Source: Clostridium sp. DL-VIII (GTDB taxonomy: Bacteria > Bacillota > Clostridia > Clostridiales > Clostridiaceae). Taken from it: DNA of 64,000 nucleotides. The position numbers were made by a program, and so were the translations under genes. Positions 17,199-26,512 of this stretch are shown piece by piece (position 1 is the stretch's first letter; each line of letters begins with the position of its first letter). The notes below the pieces were generated by a model. It ran no database searches and was not told the DNA's origin. It saw nothing but the letters and a program-made list of their open reading frames with translations. The DNA lies in contig NZ_CM001240.1 in the NCBI RefSeq assembly GCF_000230835.1, forward strand, positions 4,289,779 through 4,353,778, written 5' to 3'.

Positions 17199-18023
17199 TT
17201 ACTTAACTGCTCCTGTCACAATTCCATTTCTTATCCATTTTTGTGCAAATATATATACTATAAATATTGGTAATAACGCTAATAAATACGATGCAAAAGC
17301 TAAATTATAATTTGTAGCAAATTGAGATTGGAATACATATTGAACTAAAGGCAATGTAGCCATCTCTGGCTTACCTAATATTACAAGTGGAAGCATAAAA
17401 TCATTCCATGTCCACAAGCAAGTTGTAATCGCAACTGTAGCGTTAATAGGCTTTAATAAAGGAAAAATAATCTTCCAGAATACTTGAAATGTAGATGCTC
17501 CATCTATTGTTGCCGCTTCTTCAAGTGAAATTGGAATTGATTTAATATAGCCGGAGTATAAAAATATATTAAAGGGCAATCCAAAGACGACATATAAGCA
17601 TATTATTCCTATAATATTGTCCATGTTTAACATATTTACCTGCTTTACAAGAGGCAGCATAATTATTGGAAATGGCACAAACATAGCACTTAAAAAATAA
17701 TAGTAAAGAGCATTAAAAAACTTTTTCTTTCTATTTCTAGCTATAGCATATGACACTAAAGAATTCGAAAGTATAGTAAGAATTAATACAGAAATTGTTA
17801 TTACTAAACTATTTTTTAAAGCAGAAAAGAAATTTGTCATTTCAATGGCATCTGTAAAATTCTCAAAACGAAATGATTTAGGAAATGATAAAGCACTTGG
17901 CACCATGTCTTGTGGTGATTTTATAGCTATTAATATTGTAAGATACAGTGGAAATATTATAGTTATCACCGCTCCTGCTATCATCAATATAGTTACTATC
18001 CAATTGTTCTTGTTTCTTTTCAT
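17199..18023 (-). CDS. Carbohydrate ABC transporter permease, MalG type
   Basis: 274 aa, six membrane helices, inner-membrane component of a CUT1 sugar importer. The EAA loop that contacts the ATPase is visible (EEAATIDGASTFQVFWKIIF). ATG 18023 overlaps the stop of the partner permease by four bases (ATGA), indicating translational coupling. No ATP-binding gene lies in the operon, so a shared MsmK/MalK-type ATPase elsewhere is presumed, as is common in Gram-positive CUT1 systems. Confidence 0.93.
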   Translation of the reverse strand: MKRNKNNWIVTILMIAGAVITIIFPLYLTILIAIKSPQDMVPSALSFPKSFRFENFTDAIEMTNFFSALKNSLVITISVLILTILSNSLVSYAIARNRKKKFFNALYYYFLSAMFVPFPIIMLPLVKQVNMLNMDNIIGIICLYVVFGLPFNIFLYSGYIKSIPISLEEAATIDGASTFQVFWKIIFPLLKPINATVAITTCLWTWNDFMLPLVILGKPEMATLPLVQYVFQSQFATNYNLAFASYLLALLPIFIVYIFAQKWIRNGIVTGAVK

Positions 18024-18883
18024 AGTACCTTTTCCTCCCTCTTTTCAAGGACTCTAAGCTGGAATAATGATATTGCTACAATTACAATAAAGTAAATAAC
18101 AGCATTTGCAGATTGATATGCGAAACTTCCTTGGTTAAATCCTCCATTATAAATAACATAGGATATTGATTGGGTAACAGTTCCCGGTCCTCCTCCTGTC
18201 ATAGCTACAACTTGGTCAAATACCATTAAAAATCCTTTCATACATAAAACCATGTTTATAGTAAAGAAGGGTGCTATTAAGGGGAATGTTATACTCTTAA
18301 ATCTTTGCCATGAGCCAGCACCGTCAATATCACAGGCTTCATAAACATCTGTATCAATTGTCTGAAGTCCGGATAAATATATAATTGTATTAAATGCTAT
18401 TGATTGCCATGCTGCTACAAATACTATTCCAAGCCACGCAAGCTTTTCATCACCTAAAATATTCTTACTAAGTGCAGCGATATTCATCGTTTCCCCAATA
18501 TTCGGAATCACATGCGCAAATACGAAATTAAATATAAATGCTACTATTAAAGTTCCTAGTATATTAGGAATAAAATATATTGACTTTAAAGTATTTTGAA
18601 ATTTTATTTTTGAGTTTAGACCTACAGCAATTAAAAGACTTAGTATGTTTACTATAATTGTAGTTATAATTGCAAATTTGAAAGTAAAAATGTACGCATG
18701 CATAACATTACTATCTTGAAATACTGCAATATAGTTTTTTAATCCAACAAAACTCCAATCACCATATCCTTTTGAATTGGTAAAACTATAAAATACACCT
18801 TCTAAAAGGGATAATGTATGAAATATAAAGAATAACAAAACTGCTGGTATAGTCATAATATAAAAAGCTTTTTTCTTTTTCAA
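18020..18883 (-). CDS. Carbohydrate ABC transporter permease, MalF type
   Basis: 287 aa, six membrane helices, partner of the MalG-type permease. The EAA loop is YEACDIDGAGSWQRFKSITF. It starts with TTG 18883 behind AGGAGG at a 9-base spacing; MKKKKAFYIM is the family-typical N terminus. It follows the binding-protein gene by about 145 bases that contain an intercistronic hairpin, which would let the binding protein be made in excess. Confidence 0.92.
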   Translation of the reverse strand: MKKKKAFYIMTIPAVLLFFIFHTLSLLEGVFYSFTNSKGYGDWSFVGLKNYIAVFQDSNVMHAYIFTFKFAIITTIIVNILSLLIAVGLNSKIKFQNTLKSIYFIPNILGTLIVAFIFNFVFAHVIPNIGETMNIAALSKNILGDEKLAWLGIVFVAAWQSIAFNTIIYLSGLQTIDTDVYEACDIDGAGSWQRFKSITFPLIAPFFTINMVLCMKGFLMVFDQVVAMTGGGPGTVTQSISYVIYNGGFNQGSFAYQSANAVIYFIVIVAISLFQLRVLEKREEKVL

Positions 18884-18939
18884 AATTTTCAGCCTCCTAT
18901 TATTTTCATAATTATAAATAATTATTCTTAAAATTCAGC

Positions 18940-19006
18940 ATAGGCTGTCCTAAAATCAGTTAATTGAAAACATTAAGAATGAATTATAGTTTTAAGACAT
19001 TCCTAT
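18940..19006 (-). other. Intercistronic hairpin between binding protein and permease genes
   Basis: ATAGGCTGTCCTAAAA (18940-18955) pairs imperfectly with TTTTAAGACATTCCTAT (18990-19006). No T-run follows on the minus strand, so it is more likely a partial terminator or mRNA-end stabiliser than a full terminator. Confidence 0.45.
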
Positions 19007-19027
19007 ACTTTTTATTTCTTCTCTTAT

Positions 19028-20278
19028 TTATTGCTTACTATTTGCTTTATCATACTCAGTATCAAGTTGTTTTAAAAATTCAGCTTTATCTTTTTTACTA
19101 TAAAATCCTTGAACTAAACTTGCTGCATCAAATGAACTTGGATAGTAGTGATCAGGGAAAGCACCAATTTTCCCATTTTTAAAGCTTTCTTGCACATCTG
19201 CTACACTCTCATCATCTTGTGTCACATCTTTAACTGCAGAAAATGCGAATTGATCTTTTATATATTTTTGAGCATTTTCTTTTTCAGTCATGAATTCTAT
19301 GAATTTTTTTGCTTCATCAGAATGTTTTGACTTACTTGTTATTCCAAATAACACATCTATACCAGACACTATATTATTTTTAGATGAATCATTACTTGCA
19401 GGTAATGGGAACATACCTATATTCATATTAGGATTTGCTTTTTTTATTTCACTAATAGCCCAGTTGCCTTGTAAATACATTGCTGATTTACCTTGTGCAA
19501 AGGCTGCATTACCATCATTATAGGAAACTCCCAATATATCTTCCTGACCAAGAGTTCCTATGGTCTCCATCTTGTCCACTATTTCTCCATGGGTAGCTTC
19601 AAAAGTTGTTTTCCCTGCTTTTTTATCAGCTAAGAAATTATCAGGTTCTAAATCACTAGCTATAACATTCCAGAAACACATTCCAGTCCATGCATCTTTA
19701 AGTGTTAAATATAATGGTAATTGACCGGAATCTTTAATTTTTTTAGACACCTGCATAAATTCATCCCATGTTTTAGGAATTTGTAATCCAAGCTTCGAAA
19801 ATATATCCTTATTGTATAAAACACCATCAGCATTTGTTGCATATGGAACTCCATATATTTTTCCATTATCATTACTTGCTATGCCATGAAGCATATCTAA
19901 ATATGGCTTTTGTATATTTTCAATAACGCTATCATTAGTAAGATCCTCAAGAGCATTTGCCTCTACTAGCGCCCCATAGTTTACATCTGCACCTATAGCT
20001 ACTAAATCAGGCATATCACTTTTTGCAAGTCTTGTTTTTAAAACAGTACCAGCATTTGCAGGTGAATTAATTGAAATTTCGATATTAGGATTTTTCTCTT
20101 GAAATTCACTTGCCAATGACTGCAATATTGTTTTGTTTTCTGGCTTGGTCGAAAATAATTCCAATTTTACTTTTCCATTGTTAGCAGTATCTGTTTTCCC
20201 TCCACATCCTGCTAACAATGAAAATCCAAGTATTGTACTAATAGAAATTGATACTAATAACTTTAATTTTTTATTCAT
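19028..20278 (-). CDS. Sugar-binding lipoprotein of the alpha-glucoside ABC importer
   Basis: 416 aa extracellular solute-binding protein, family 1. A lipoprotein signal (MNKKLKLLVSISIS, lipobox LAGC with the Cys near residue 25) anchors it to the membrane. The mature part shows the cluster-B fold signature (PNIEISINSPANAG, YGVPYATNADGVLYN). First structural gene of the operon, starting at ATG 20278 behind AGGAGG. Its neighbours (two GH13 glucosidases) point to isomalto- or malto-oligosaccharides as ligand. Confidence 0.92.
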   Translation of the reverse strand: MNKKLKLLVSISISTILGFSLLAGCGGKTDTANNGKVKLELFSTKPENKTILQSLASEFQEKNPNIEISINSPANAGTVLKTRLAKSDMPDLVAIGADVNYGALVEANALEDLTNDSVIENIQKPYLDMLHGIASNDNGKIYGVPYATNADGVLYNKDIFSKLGLQIPKTWDEFMQVSKKIKDSGQLPLYLTLKDAWTGMCFWNVIASDLEPDNFLADKKAGKTTFEATHGEIVDKMETIGTLGQEDILGVSYNDGNAAFAQGKSAMYLQGNWAISEIKKANPNMNIGMFPLPASNDSSKNNIVSGIDVLFGITSKSKHSDEAKKFIEFMTEKENAQKYIKDQFAFSAVKDVTQDDESVADVQESFKNGKIGAFPDHYYPSSFDAASLVQGFYSKKDKAEFLKQLDTEYDKANSKQ

Positions 20279-20404
20279 TTCTCTTCCTCCTATTTTATAA
20301 CTTTAAGTATACGATTACCTAAGTCTAATTGTTATATTAACTATATAATTTTCAGATATAACAATCTAAAATTTATAGTTTAATAGCTTTTTTCTTAAAT
20401 TTAA

Positions 20405-20440
20405 CTTAATCGTTTACGTTGAATTTAAAAATTATATCAC
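20405..20440 (-). promoter_or_regulatory. Promoter with LacI-type operator for the alpha-glucoside operon
   Basis: On the minus strand an extended -10 box TGATATAAT (20431-20439) is followed, around the expected start site, by CAACGTAAACGATTAAG, a LacI/GalR-type operator. It is related to the perfect palindrome TAAACGTTTA before the regulator gene. A second related site, GGTAATCGTATAC, lies near 20311-20323. The -35 box is poor, as expected with an extended -10. Confidence 0.6.
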
Positions 20441-20541
20441 AAGTCCTTAAACTAAAATTCTAAACATAAACTTGTAATATATTTTCATGATTTTATATTT
20501 AATATTATTAATAAAATATCCTAGTCTCTTATGATAGCTTC

Positions 20542-21561
20542 TTATTCTATTTTTCTCACTGTTTCTCTTTCTATAATTTCAAAAGGCATTATTATACTTT
20601 CAACTTTTTCATTAGAAGAAATTCTTTTAATTAACATTTCAACAGATTTTTCTCCCATATTATATAGGGGCTGTGCTACTGTTGTTAAAGGCGGGTATGA
20701 CATCTCAGCTATATTTGTATTATCATAGCCTATTATAGATATATCCTCTGGTACTTTGAGTCCTCTTTTATGTGCTACTGATAATGCACCAACTGCACAA
20801 TCATCAGAAACTGCAAAAACTGCTGTGAATTTTTCATTGTTCTTAAAGAGTTCCTCCATACCTTCAACTCCATCCATAAAGCCAAACCCCTTCTTTTTAA
20901 TGAGTTTATCATTTACAGAAATTTTATGATCTTTTAGTGCTTGTAAAAATCCATTTAAACGTGGAGTTCCTGCTATGGGATCTTCACTAGGTCCTGCTAT
21001 TATAGCTATTTCTTTGTGGCCATTTTCAATTAAATAGCATGTTGCCGAGTAAGCCGCCTGATAATCATCAACCTTAACATATGGCAATGAATATCTATAT
21101 GATAATGCCGAAACTAAAACAGTTGGAATATTGGAATCTATTATTTGTTTACACAAATTCTCTTCAGGTGGTATACTGCAGACAATTAGCCCATCTACTT
21201 GTCTTTCTGATAGTACCCTAAGATATTCTGACATCCTGTCCCAATTATCTCCGGCATTACAGATTATAACACTATAATTATTAACTTGTGCAAAATCTTC
21301 TATTCCATTTAAAATCTCTACATAATATGTAGTACTTATTTTAGGGCGTAACACTCCAATAGTACGAGTTTCTTTAATTTTTAGATTTCTTGCAATAGCA
21401 TTTCTTTGGTACCCAAGCTCTTCCATAACTTTATTTACTTTCTTACGTGTTTCTTCAGAATATCCATCTAAATTATTTATAATTCTAGAAACTGTAGCTA
21501 CAGAAACATTGGCTTGACGCGCGACATCTTTAATTGTTGGTCTAGTAATTTTAGTATCCAT
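20542..21561 (-). CDS. LacI family transcriptional regulator
   Basis: 339 aa. The N-terminal HTH is TIKDVARQANVSVATVSRI, with the hinge helix region (QRNAIARNLK) next, then a periplasmic-binding-like sugar domain to the C terminus (ISIIGYDNTNIAEMSYPPLT). It lies directly upstream of the binding-protein operon on the same strand, with its own operator-like palindrome in front, so autoregulation and repression of the operon by a sugar-released repressor are likely. ATG 21561 follows GAGGAAC. Confidence 0.93.
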   Translation of the reverse strand: MDTKITRPTIKDVARQANVSVATVSRIINNLDGYSEETRKKVNKVMEELGYQRNAIARNLKIKETRTIGVLRPKISTTYYVEILNGIEDFAQVNNYSVIICNAGDNWDRMSEYLRVLSERQVDGLIVCSIPPEENLCKQIIDSNIPTVLVSALSYRYSLPYVKVDDYQAAYSATCYLIENGHKEIAIIAGPSEDPIAGTPRLNGFLQALKDHKISVNDKLIKKKGFGFMDGVEGMEELFKNNEKFTAVFAVSDDCAVGALSVAHKRGLKVPEDISIIGYDNTNIAEMSYPPLTTVAQPLYNMGEKSVEMLIKRISSNEKVESIIMPFEIIERETVRKIE

Positions 21562-21580
21562 AGTATGTTCCTCTTTTCAG

Positions 21581-21590
21581 TAAACGTTTA
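21581..21590. promoter_or_regulatory. LacI-type operator before the regulator gene
   Basis: TAAACGTTTA is a perfect 10-bp palindrome with the central CG typical of LacI/GalR operators, 20 bases upstream of the start codon. It could alternatively act as a CcpA-like site. Confidence 0.6.
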
Positions 21591-21645
21591 AGTACATTTA
21601 TTATATCATGCTAAAATTTACCTGTCTATATTTTTTATATTAAAC

Positions 21646-21682
21646 AACCCACAAAAATCCAAATTTTGAATTCTTATGGGTT
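21646..21682 (-). terminator. Terminator after the MFS transporter gene
   Basis: AACCCACAAAAAT (21646-21658) pairs with ATTCTTATGGGTT (21670-21682) with few mismatches. The T-run on the minus strand is short. Confidence 0.55.
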
Positions 21683-21702
21683 CTTCATATATATTTTATT
21701 AT

Positions 21703-22926
21703 TTATACTTTTAATCCATGTGCCTTTATCTTATTATAGTCTGTATGCTTTATAATTGCTGACAAGACAAATAGAATTATGAGTGCGGCTATTAGAAATG
21801 CTGAAATCATTCCCACTACTCCGCTCCAGCCATATGAAGACCAAAATCTTCCCCCAGCAGTCCCACCTATACTAGATCCAACATAGTAAAACAATAAATA
21901 CAGCGATGATGACTGTGCTTTATCGTGGATTGATATTTTACCAATCCAGCTGCTGGCAATTGAATGACTTGCAAAAAAGCCAAAGGTTAAGGCTGCTATT
22001 CCTATAATTTTCAAAAATAAACTTCCATTTAAAGTTATGCATATACCAAGTAACATTATAAATAGAGAAACACACAAAATTTTATATTGTCCATATTTAT
22101 CTGCCAAACGTCCCATAAATGTAGAGCTGAAAGTTCCTACAATATATATTACAAAAATAAAACTAACTAGAGTCTGACTTAAGTTATATGGAGGCTCAAC
22201 TAATTGATAACCAATGTAGTTATATAAGGATACAAAGCTTCCCATAATTAAAAATCCAATACAGTATAAACAAAGTAATTTAGGATTCTTTAAATGATTA
22301 CCACTAGACTTTATAAGCTTTTTAATTTCAAAAGCTCTTGCTTCAAAATGCCTTGATTTAGGCAGCTTAGCCCAAAATAAAAAACTAGCCACAAGTCCAA
22401 GAAGGCCAATACAGCCTAAAGCCAATCTCCAGTTAAAGAAGTCAGTAATAACACCTATTATAATACGTCCACTCATTCCTCCAATAGAATTACCGCTTAT
22501 ATATAAACCCATTACCATTCCCAAACTTGATTTATCAACTTCTTCACTTATATAAGCCATAGCTATAGCCGGTAATCCAGCCAAAACAAATCCCTGCAGG
22601 CACCTTATAATAAGTAAGCTGCTGAAATTAGGAGCAAAAGCAGATAATACCGCAAGTATTGATGTGGCAAAAATAGAAAAGCACATAATGGGCTTACGTC
22701 CAAGTACCTCTGATATTGAGCCAAAAAGCAACATGCTTATTGCTAAAGTACAAGTAGTAACTGATAATGATAAACTTGCAACCGTAGGAGATATCCCAAA
22801 TTCTTTAGATAAAAATGGCATAAGCGGCTGCGTACTATACATAATCGCAAAAGTATTAAAGCCACCAGCAAATAACGCCATACTAGTTAAGCGAAATTCT
22901 CTGGTGCCCTTTTCAATATAACTCAT
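21703..22926 (-). CDS. MFS transporter, YnfM-like
   Basis: 407 aa with 12 predicted membrane helices. The motif A-like loop GSISEVLGRKPIM between helices 2 and 3 and GRLADKYGQYKIL between 8 and 9 mark the two MFS halves. The sequence style (MYSTQPLMPFLSKEFGISP) is that of YnfM-type drug/solute:H+ antiporters. ATG 22926 follows TTTGGAGTG. It stands alone between the LacI gene and a large palindrome. Substrate unknown. Confidence 0.88.
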   Translation of the reverse strand: MSYIEKGTREFRLTSMALFAGGFNTFAIMYSTQPLMPFLSKEFGISPTVASLSLSVTTCTLAISMLLFGSISEVLGRKPIMCFSIFATSILAVLSAFAPNFSSLLIIRCLQGFVLAGLPAIAMAYISEEVDKSSLGMVMGLYISGNSIGGMSGRIIIGVITDFFNWRLALGCIGLLGLVASFLFWAKLPKSRHFEARAFEIKKLIKSSGNHLKNPKLLCLYCIGFLIMGSFVSLYNYIGYQLVEPPYNLSQTLVSFIFVIYIVGTFSSTFMGRLADKYGQYKILCVSLFIMLLGICITLNGSLFLKIIGIAALTFGFFASHSIASSWIGKISIHDKAQSSSLYLLFYYVGSSIGGTAGGRFWSSYGWSGVVGMISAFLIAALIILFVLSAIIKHTDYNKIKAHGLKV

Positions 22927-22961
22927 AATTATTCACTCCAAACTTTATCCTATGCTCATAA

Positions 22962-23253
22962 ATATATAGATATCCAGCTTTAAAATTAAACTTATGCGGT
23001 AGCTTACCGAAATCACATACATTTTTATTCCACAGGACTTATGAAATTTTTGCTGGAAAGTTCTAAATGCAAGCTCGCATCCATTTCTGCATGTTCCCGA
23101 AACAAGTTCGTGACAAGCAATAAATGGAACGAGCTTCCATTAAGAACCTTCAGTAGCTCAATTTCAAATGCCTGCTTCACAAAAATGTATATGATTTCTA
23201 GTATAGATACACACAAAAGTTTAACTTAAATAGATATAATTATTCTATATATA
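22962..23253. repeat. ~290-bp near-palindromic fold-back element
   Basis: The sequence reads as an imperfect inverted repeat centred near 23104. Examples: GAAATCACATACATTTTTAT (from 23009) against ATACATTTTTGTG read backwards from 23198; AGTTCTAAATGCAAGCTCGC at the left against CGAGCTTCCATTAAGAAC at the right; ATATATAGA near 22963 against TCTATATAT near 23244. Short open frames on both strands here are mirror images produced by the palindrome and are not genes. It is consistent with a MITE-like element or a long structured RNA. Confidence 0.8.
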
Positions 23254-23375
23254 AATCTATTTCATTCTCTAAATATCTATAACACATCTATAATAATTTT
23301 AGCACAATCATATCCTTATTTAATTTTGAAAAAAAGCTTATTGTTTTATATTTGCTTATGATAACGTTTATAAGA

Positions 23376-23669
23376 CTAATTTGCGCTCTTTTTTATAAAA
23401 ATAATACTTTTTATATTTTTACAATTTTCTATTACATTTGGCAACAATGTGTATACATTGCAATCACACAATTGTATTAATCGATCATAATCATCATATA
23501 CCGTATTATTTATAAAGCGTGACAAGAAAACCTTTTGTTCTTCTGTGCAATCAAATTTTCCAAAAAAAGTATTTACATCTTGTATTGGATAGGAATGTTT
23601 TAAACATATTCTAGCAATCTCTTTTTGGTTTAAACTCATCATATAATTATACCCGTCAATCGTATGCAT
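23376..23669 (-). pseudogene. Fragment of an HD-domain hydrolase
   Basis: 97 codons without a ribosome site. HTIDGYNYM, ICLKHSYPIQD, FFGKFDCTEEQ and YDDYDRLIQLCD resemble the middle of clostridial HD-superfamily proteins, which continue upstream with the HD metal-binding residues; these are absent here. After LCD the sequence drifts into CNVYTLLPN, as if frame or composition had decayed. It therefore looks like a remnant cut at both ends. It lies 65 bases after the DUF692 gene. Confidence 0.5.
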
Positions 23670-23733
23670 AATTACTTTTTATTGAATAATATGGTAATAA
23701 TTTAGTATTCTATTTTAAGTATTTACTATCCGT

Positions 23734-24531
23734 TTACTTATTAGAATTACATATGCTGTGTATTCTATTTAGTTGGTTCTCTAATGAATCAATGACTTTA
23801 TCATAATCGTCTGTTTCTACTTCATTAAACTCCAATGTAACTATTTTAGGATTTGCTCGTTTAAGAACCCACTCCAACAATTTGTGATCTTCTTCCTCCA
23901 TAGCCTGATGTGTATCCATTGGAAAACCATCTGTATCATAGCCTGAACCATTTGTATGAATTTCTATAACATGATCAAGTGGTAACTTTCCAATATAATC
24001 ATAAACATCCCATCCCCTATATTTTGCTGTAAGCTTTGCATGTGTTATGTCAAGTAAAAAAGATACGTCATTTTCAATTATTATTTTACAAATTTGTTCT
24101 GGCATTATATACGGATAGAGATCAAATACCTTGCGATCATGTGGTGTATCTGGTGAATTTTCAAGCAATAATGGTACTGATAAATTCTTTTTAAAAAACT
24201 GAATTTGTTCAGACATACGTTTGTATATATCCTCTTCACTCATTCCTTCAAACATATCCTTAGACCTTATAGCAAGATGGAGGCCGTAATGAGGTGAATC
24301 GCACTTTTTTATAATACTATTTGCAGAATTAAAATTAATCTTTTCTATGTCATTCATTCCTGTATTTTCAAAATAACCCAACCCATGTACTAAAATAGGC
24401 CTCATTGAACGCATCGTTTTAAAATCATTATCAAAATTTCCATATCCAAATGATTTAATATAATCGATTTTTACTGAATCTTTCTCAATAAGAATTTTCA
24501 AAGCTTTTGACCAGTTACATCCAATATCCAT
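23734..24531 (-). CDS. DUF692 family (MbnB/TglH-like) TIM-barrel protein
   Basis: 265 aa. Family features: LVHGLGYF, HLAIRS, LLLENSPDTP, FLLDITHAKL, VIEIHTNGSG, DTHQAM and VTLEFNEVE, supplying the His, Asp, Asn and Glu ligands of the multinuclear iron site known from MbnB and TglH. Those enzymes modify Cys of ribosomal peptides. No precursor peptide or MbnC/TglI-type partner is recognisable nearby, so this is an orphan copy whose substrate is open. ATG 24531 follows AAGGGAGAA. Confidence 0.8.
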   Translation of the reverse strand: MDIGCNWSKALKILIEKDSVKIDYIKSFGYGNFDNDFKTMRSMRPILVHGLGYFENTGMNDIEKINFNSANSIIKKCDSPHYGLHLAIRSKDMFEGMSEEDIYKRMSEQIQFFKKNLSVPLLLENSPDTPHDRKVFDLYPYIMPEQICKIIIENDVSFLLDITHAKLTAKYRGWDVYDYIGKLPLDHVIEIHTNGSGYDTDGFPMDTHQAMEEEDHKLLEWVLKRANPKIVTLEFNEVETDDYDKVIDSLENQLNRIHSICNSNK

Positions 24532-24738
24532 ATCAATATTCTCCCTTCATGTACTTGAAATGTATTCAACTATATCGCTACTATAATTGACTTATAAACC
24601 ATTTTATGTAATATAAGTTTATTATATCATAACATTTAAAACCGTATTATTCAATTTTCAAAGAACTTCTTTCTTATCATTTACTACTTCAAATCTACAA
24701 AATATGTTTTAGTTTTTATAGAATTATACATTAACTAA

Positions 24739-24780
24739 ATATAGATAAACAAATTAAAAACTTGATTTGTTTATCTATAT
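24739..24780 (-). terminator. Perfect 16-bp hairpin after the HxlR gene
   Basis: ATATAGATAAACAAAT (24739-24754) is perfectly inverted as ATTTGTTTATCTATAT (24765-24780). It lies 21 bases beyond the hxlR-type stop codon. The T-run is weak, but the position suits a terminator. Confidence 0.7.
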
Positions 24781-24801
24781 AATAATTTTTAACTTATTTA
24801 A

Positions 24802-25149
24802 TTATTTCACTTCAGTTTTACACGTAATTAAATTAGAATAGTTAATTGCCCATTTACATAAGTCATTTAAAATTGGCAAAAGACTTATTCCATAATCCGT
24901 AAGTGAATATTCCACTTTTGGAGGTACTTGGTTATAAATAACTCTATTTATAAGCTGTCTTTCTTCTAGAGCTCTAAGCTGTTGAGTTAACATTTTTTGT
25001 GTAATATTAGGTAAACTTCTTTTTAACTCATTAAAACGCATAGTTTTTTTCCCTAGATTCCAAATAATAAGATTTTTCCATTTACCACCTATTATATCTA
25101 ATGTTAGCTCCATAGAACAATTATATTGAATACCTTTAAATTCCATCAT
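24802..25149 (-). CDS. HxlR family transcriptional regulator
   Basis: 115 aa winged helix of the HxlR/YodB type: CSMELTLDIIGGKWKNLIIW, then RFNELKRSLPNITQKMLTQQ and a wing near VPPKVEYSLTDYG. The single Cys near the N terminus (NCSMEL) is at the position used for redox sensing by YodB and HypR. The gene is divergent from the ferredoxin-nitroreductase at 25318, its likely target, with electrophile or oxidant stress as the probable signal. The start is ATG 25149 or the adjacent ATG, behind AGGTGG. Confidence 0.9.
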   Translation of the reverse strand: MMEFKGIQYNCSMELTLDIIGGKWKNLIIWNLGKKTMRFNELKRSLPNITQKMLTQQLRALEERQLINRVIYNQVPPKVEYSLTDYGISLLPILNDLCKWAINYSNLITCKTEVK

Positions 25150-25186
25150 TTATAATCCACCTCATATATCTTCAAACACTAATTAT

Positions 25187-25227
25187 GGTATACAAATAGT
25201 AACCATGTTCCTAAAAAGTGCGTACTT
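25187..25227. promoter_or_regulatory. Candidate HxlR operator in the divergent promoter region
   Basis: GGTATACAAATAGTAACC followed by AAAAAGTGCGTACTT gives short dyads (GGT...ACC, AAGT.CGTACTT) of the kind recognised by HxlR proteins upstream of nitroreductase genes. Not a perfect match to a known box. Confidence 0.4.
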
Positions 25228-25317
25228 GTTAATATTACCGCAATCATATAAATTATATTATATCACAGGAACTTGAATGCGATGTAAAAATTGTTAACTA
25301 ATTAGGAGTGAAATTCA

Positions 25318-26133
25318 ATGAATTTAATTAATGTAAACCAATCAAAATGTATTAAATGTGGAATTTGTGCAAGTGTATGTCCTTCAAGCGTTTTATCTAT
25401 CGACAAAACTGGTCCTAAAGTCATTAATGCTAATAACTGCATTGCTTGTGGACAATGCGTTGCTGTATGTCCTAATGAAGCACTAGATAATATAAAATCA
25501 CCTATAACTAATCAAACTGATATAGATAACTTTCCAGTTATAAATTCAAAAACAGCAGAACATTTTCTTAGATCGAGGCGTTCAATACGTTGTTATAAAG
25601 ATGCTTCAGTACCTAGGGAAAAACTATTAGAATTAACTAATATTGCGCATTATGCACCTACTGCTAGCAACAGTCAAGCCATCTCCTATATTATTGTAGA
25701 AAGTAAGAATATATTAGAAAAGGCCACTAAAATTATAGTTGAATGGATGGAAAAACAATTAGAAACACCTTCTCATCATTGGAGTTTTTCAAGACATGTA
25801 CAAAACTATAGAACTTATGGAATAGATTCAATCTTACGTAACGCTCCTCATCTTATAATCGCAACAGCTCCAAAAAACTTTGAAAAAGGTAGAGAAAACA
25901 CTATTTCAGAGCTTACTTACGCTGAACTATATGCAACTACTATTGGACTTGGTTCTTGCTGGGCTGGATTATTTGAATTTTGTGCATTTTCTAATCATTT
26001 GCCACTAATTTCTCTATTTAATATCCCTGAAGACACAGTTATTACGGGAGCTATTATGGTTGGTTACCCAAGATATAAATACAAGAAACTAGTTGACAGA
26101 AATCCCTTAAATGTAAGATTTATCAATAAATGA
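25318..26133 (+). CDS. Ferredoxin-nitroreductase fusion flavoprotein
   Basis: 271 aa. An N-terminal bacterial ferredoxin domain binds two 4Fe-4S clusters (CIKCGICASVCP and CIACGQCVAVCP, residues 11-60). A nitroreductase domain follows (RSRRSIRCYKDASVP, HYAPTASNSQ) that binds FMN. It is expected to reduce nitro compounds, quinones or similar electrophiles using electrons passed through the FeS domain. ATG 25318 follows TTAGGAGTG. Divergent HxlR regulator upstream. Complete and typical in length. Confidence 0.94.
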   Translation: MNLINVNQSKCIKCGICASVCPSSVLSIDKTGPKVINANNCIACGQCVAVCPNEALDNIKSPITNQTDIDNFPVINSKTAEHFLRSRRSIRCYKDASVPREKLLELTNIAHYAPTASNSQAISYIIVESKNILEKATKIIVEWMEKQLETPSHHWSFSRHVQNYRTYGIDSILRNAPHLIIATAPKNFEKGRENTISELTYAELYATTIGLGSCWAGLFEFCAFSNHLPLISLFNIPEDTVITGAIMVGYPRYKYKKLVDRNPLNVRFINK

Positions 26134-26255
26134 TTTTTAAACAAAATAACTCAAATTTTATTTGCCTTAAGTTGATATCTTCACTAGAAATTATAAATAT
26201 TTTTGAAAATTATGATTTGCCCAACTCATGATGTTATAATATTGTTTGTTGACAG

Positions 26256-26501
26256 TCACTTATAGAATAATTCCATAAAGTTTATAAAACATATTGATAC
26301 AACAAGAGTTATTCCTCCAAATATCTTTGTCCCGACTTTTGCTTTCGTATCCTCCTTTAATGATATACTTAATGAAATAAGATTAAGTATTAATATTAAA
26401 ATCCAAAATATATAATCAATACTTTTAAATAATTCTATACTTATTACAAGTATAGAATTAGCTATGGGATAGATACTATTAAATTTTTCTTTCATTTTCA
26501 T
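26256..26501 (-). CDS. Small two-helix membrane protein
   Basis: 81 aa, ATG 26501 behind AAAAGGTGGG. Hydrophobic segments lie near residues 28-48 (YIFWILILILNLISLSISL) and 60-78 (IFGGITLVVSICFINFM). Start and ribosome site lie 11 bases after an interrupted small ORF, so the two were once one operon. No family recognised. Confidence 0.65.
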   Translation of the reverse strand: MKMKEKFNSIYPIANSILVISIELFKSIDYIFWILILILNLISLSISLKEDTKAKVGTKIFGGITLVVSICFINFMELFYK

Positions 26502-26512
26502 ATACCCACCTT

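Noticed and set aside
23025..23229. Overlapping short ORFs on both strands
   Set aside because: They are mirror images created by the long palindrome and have no ribosome sites.
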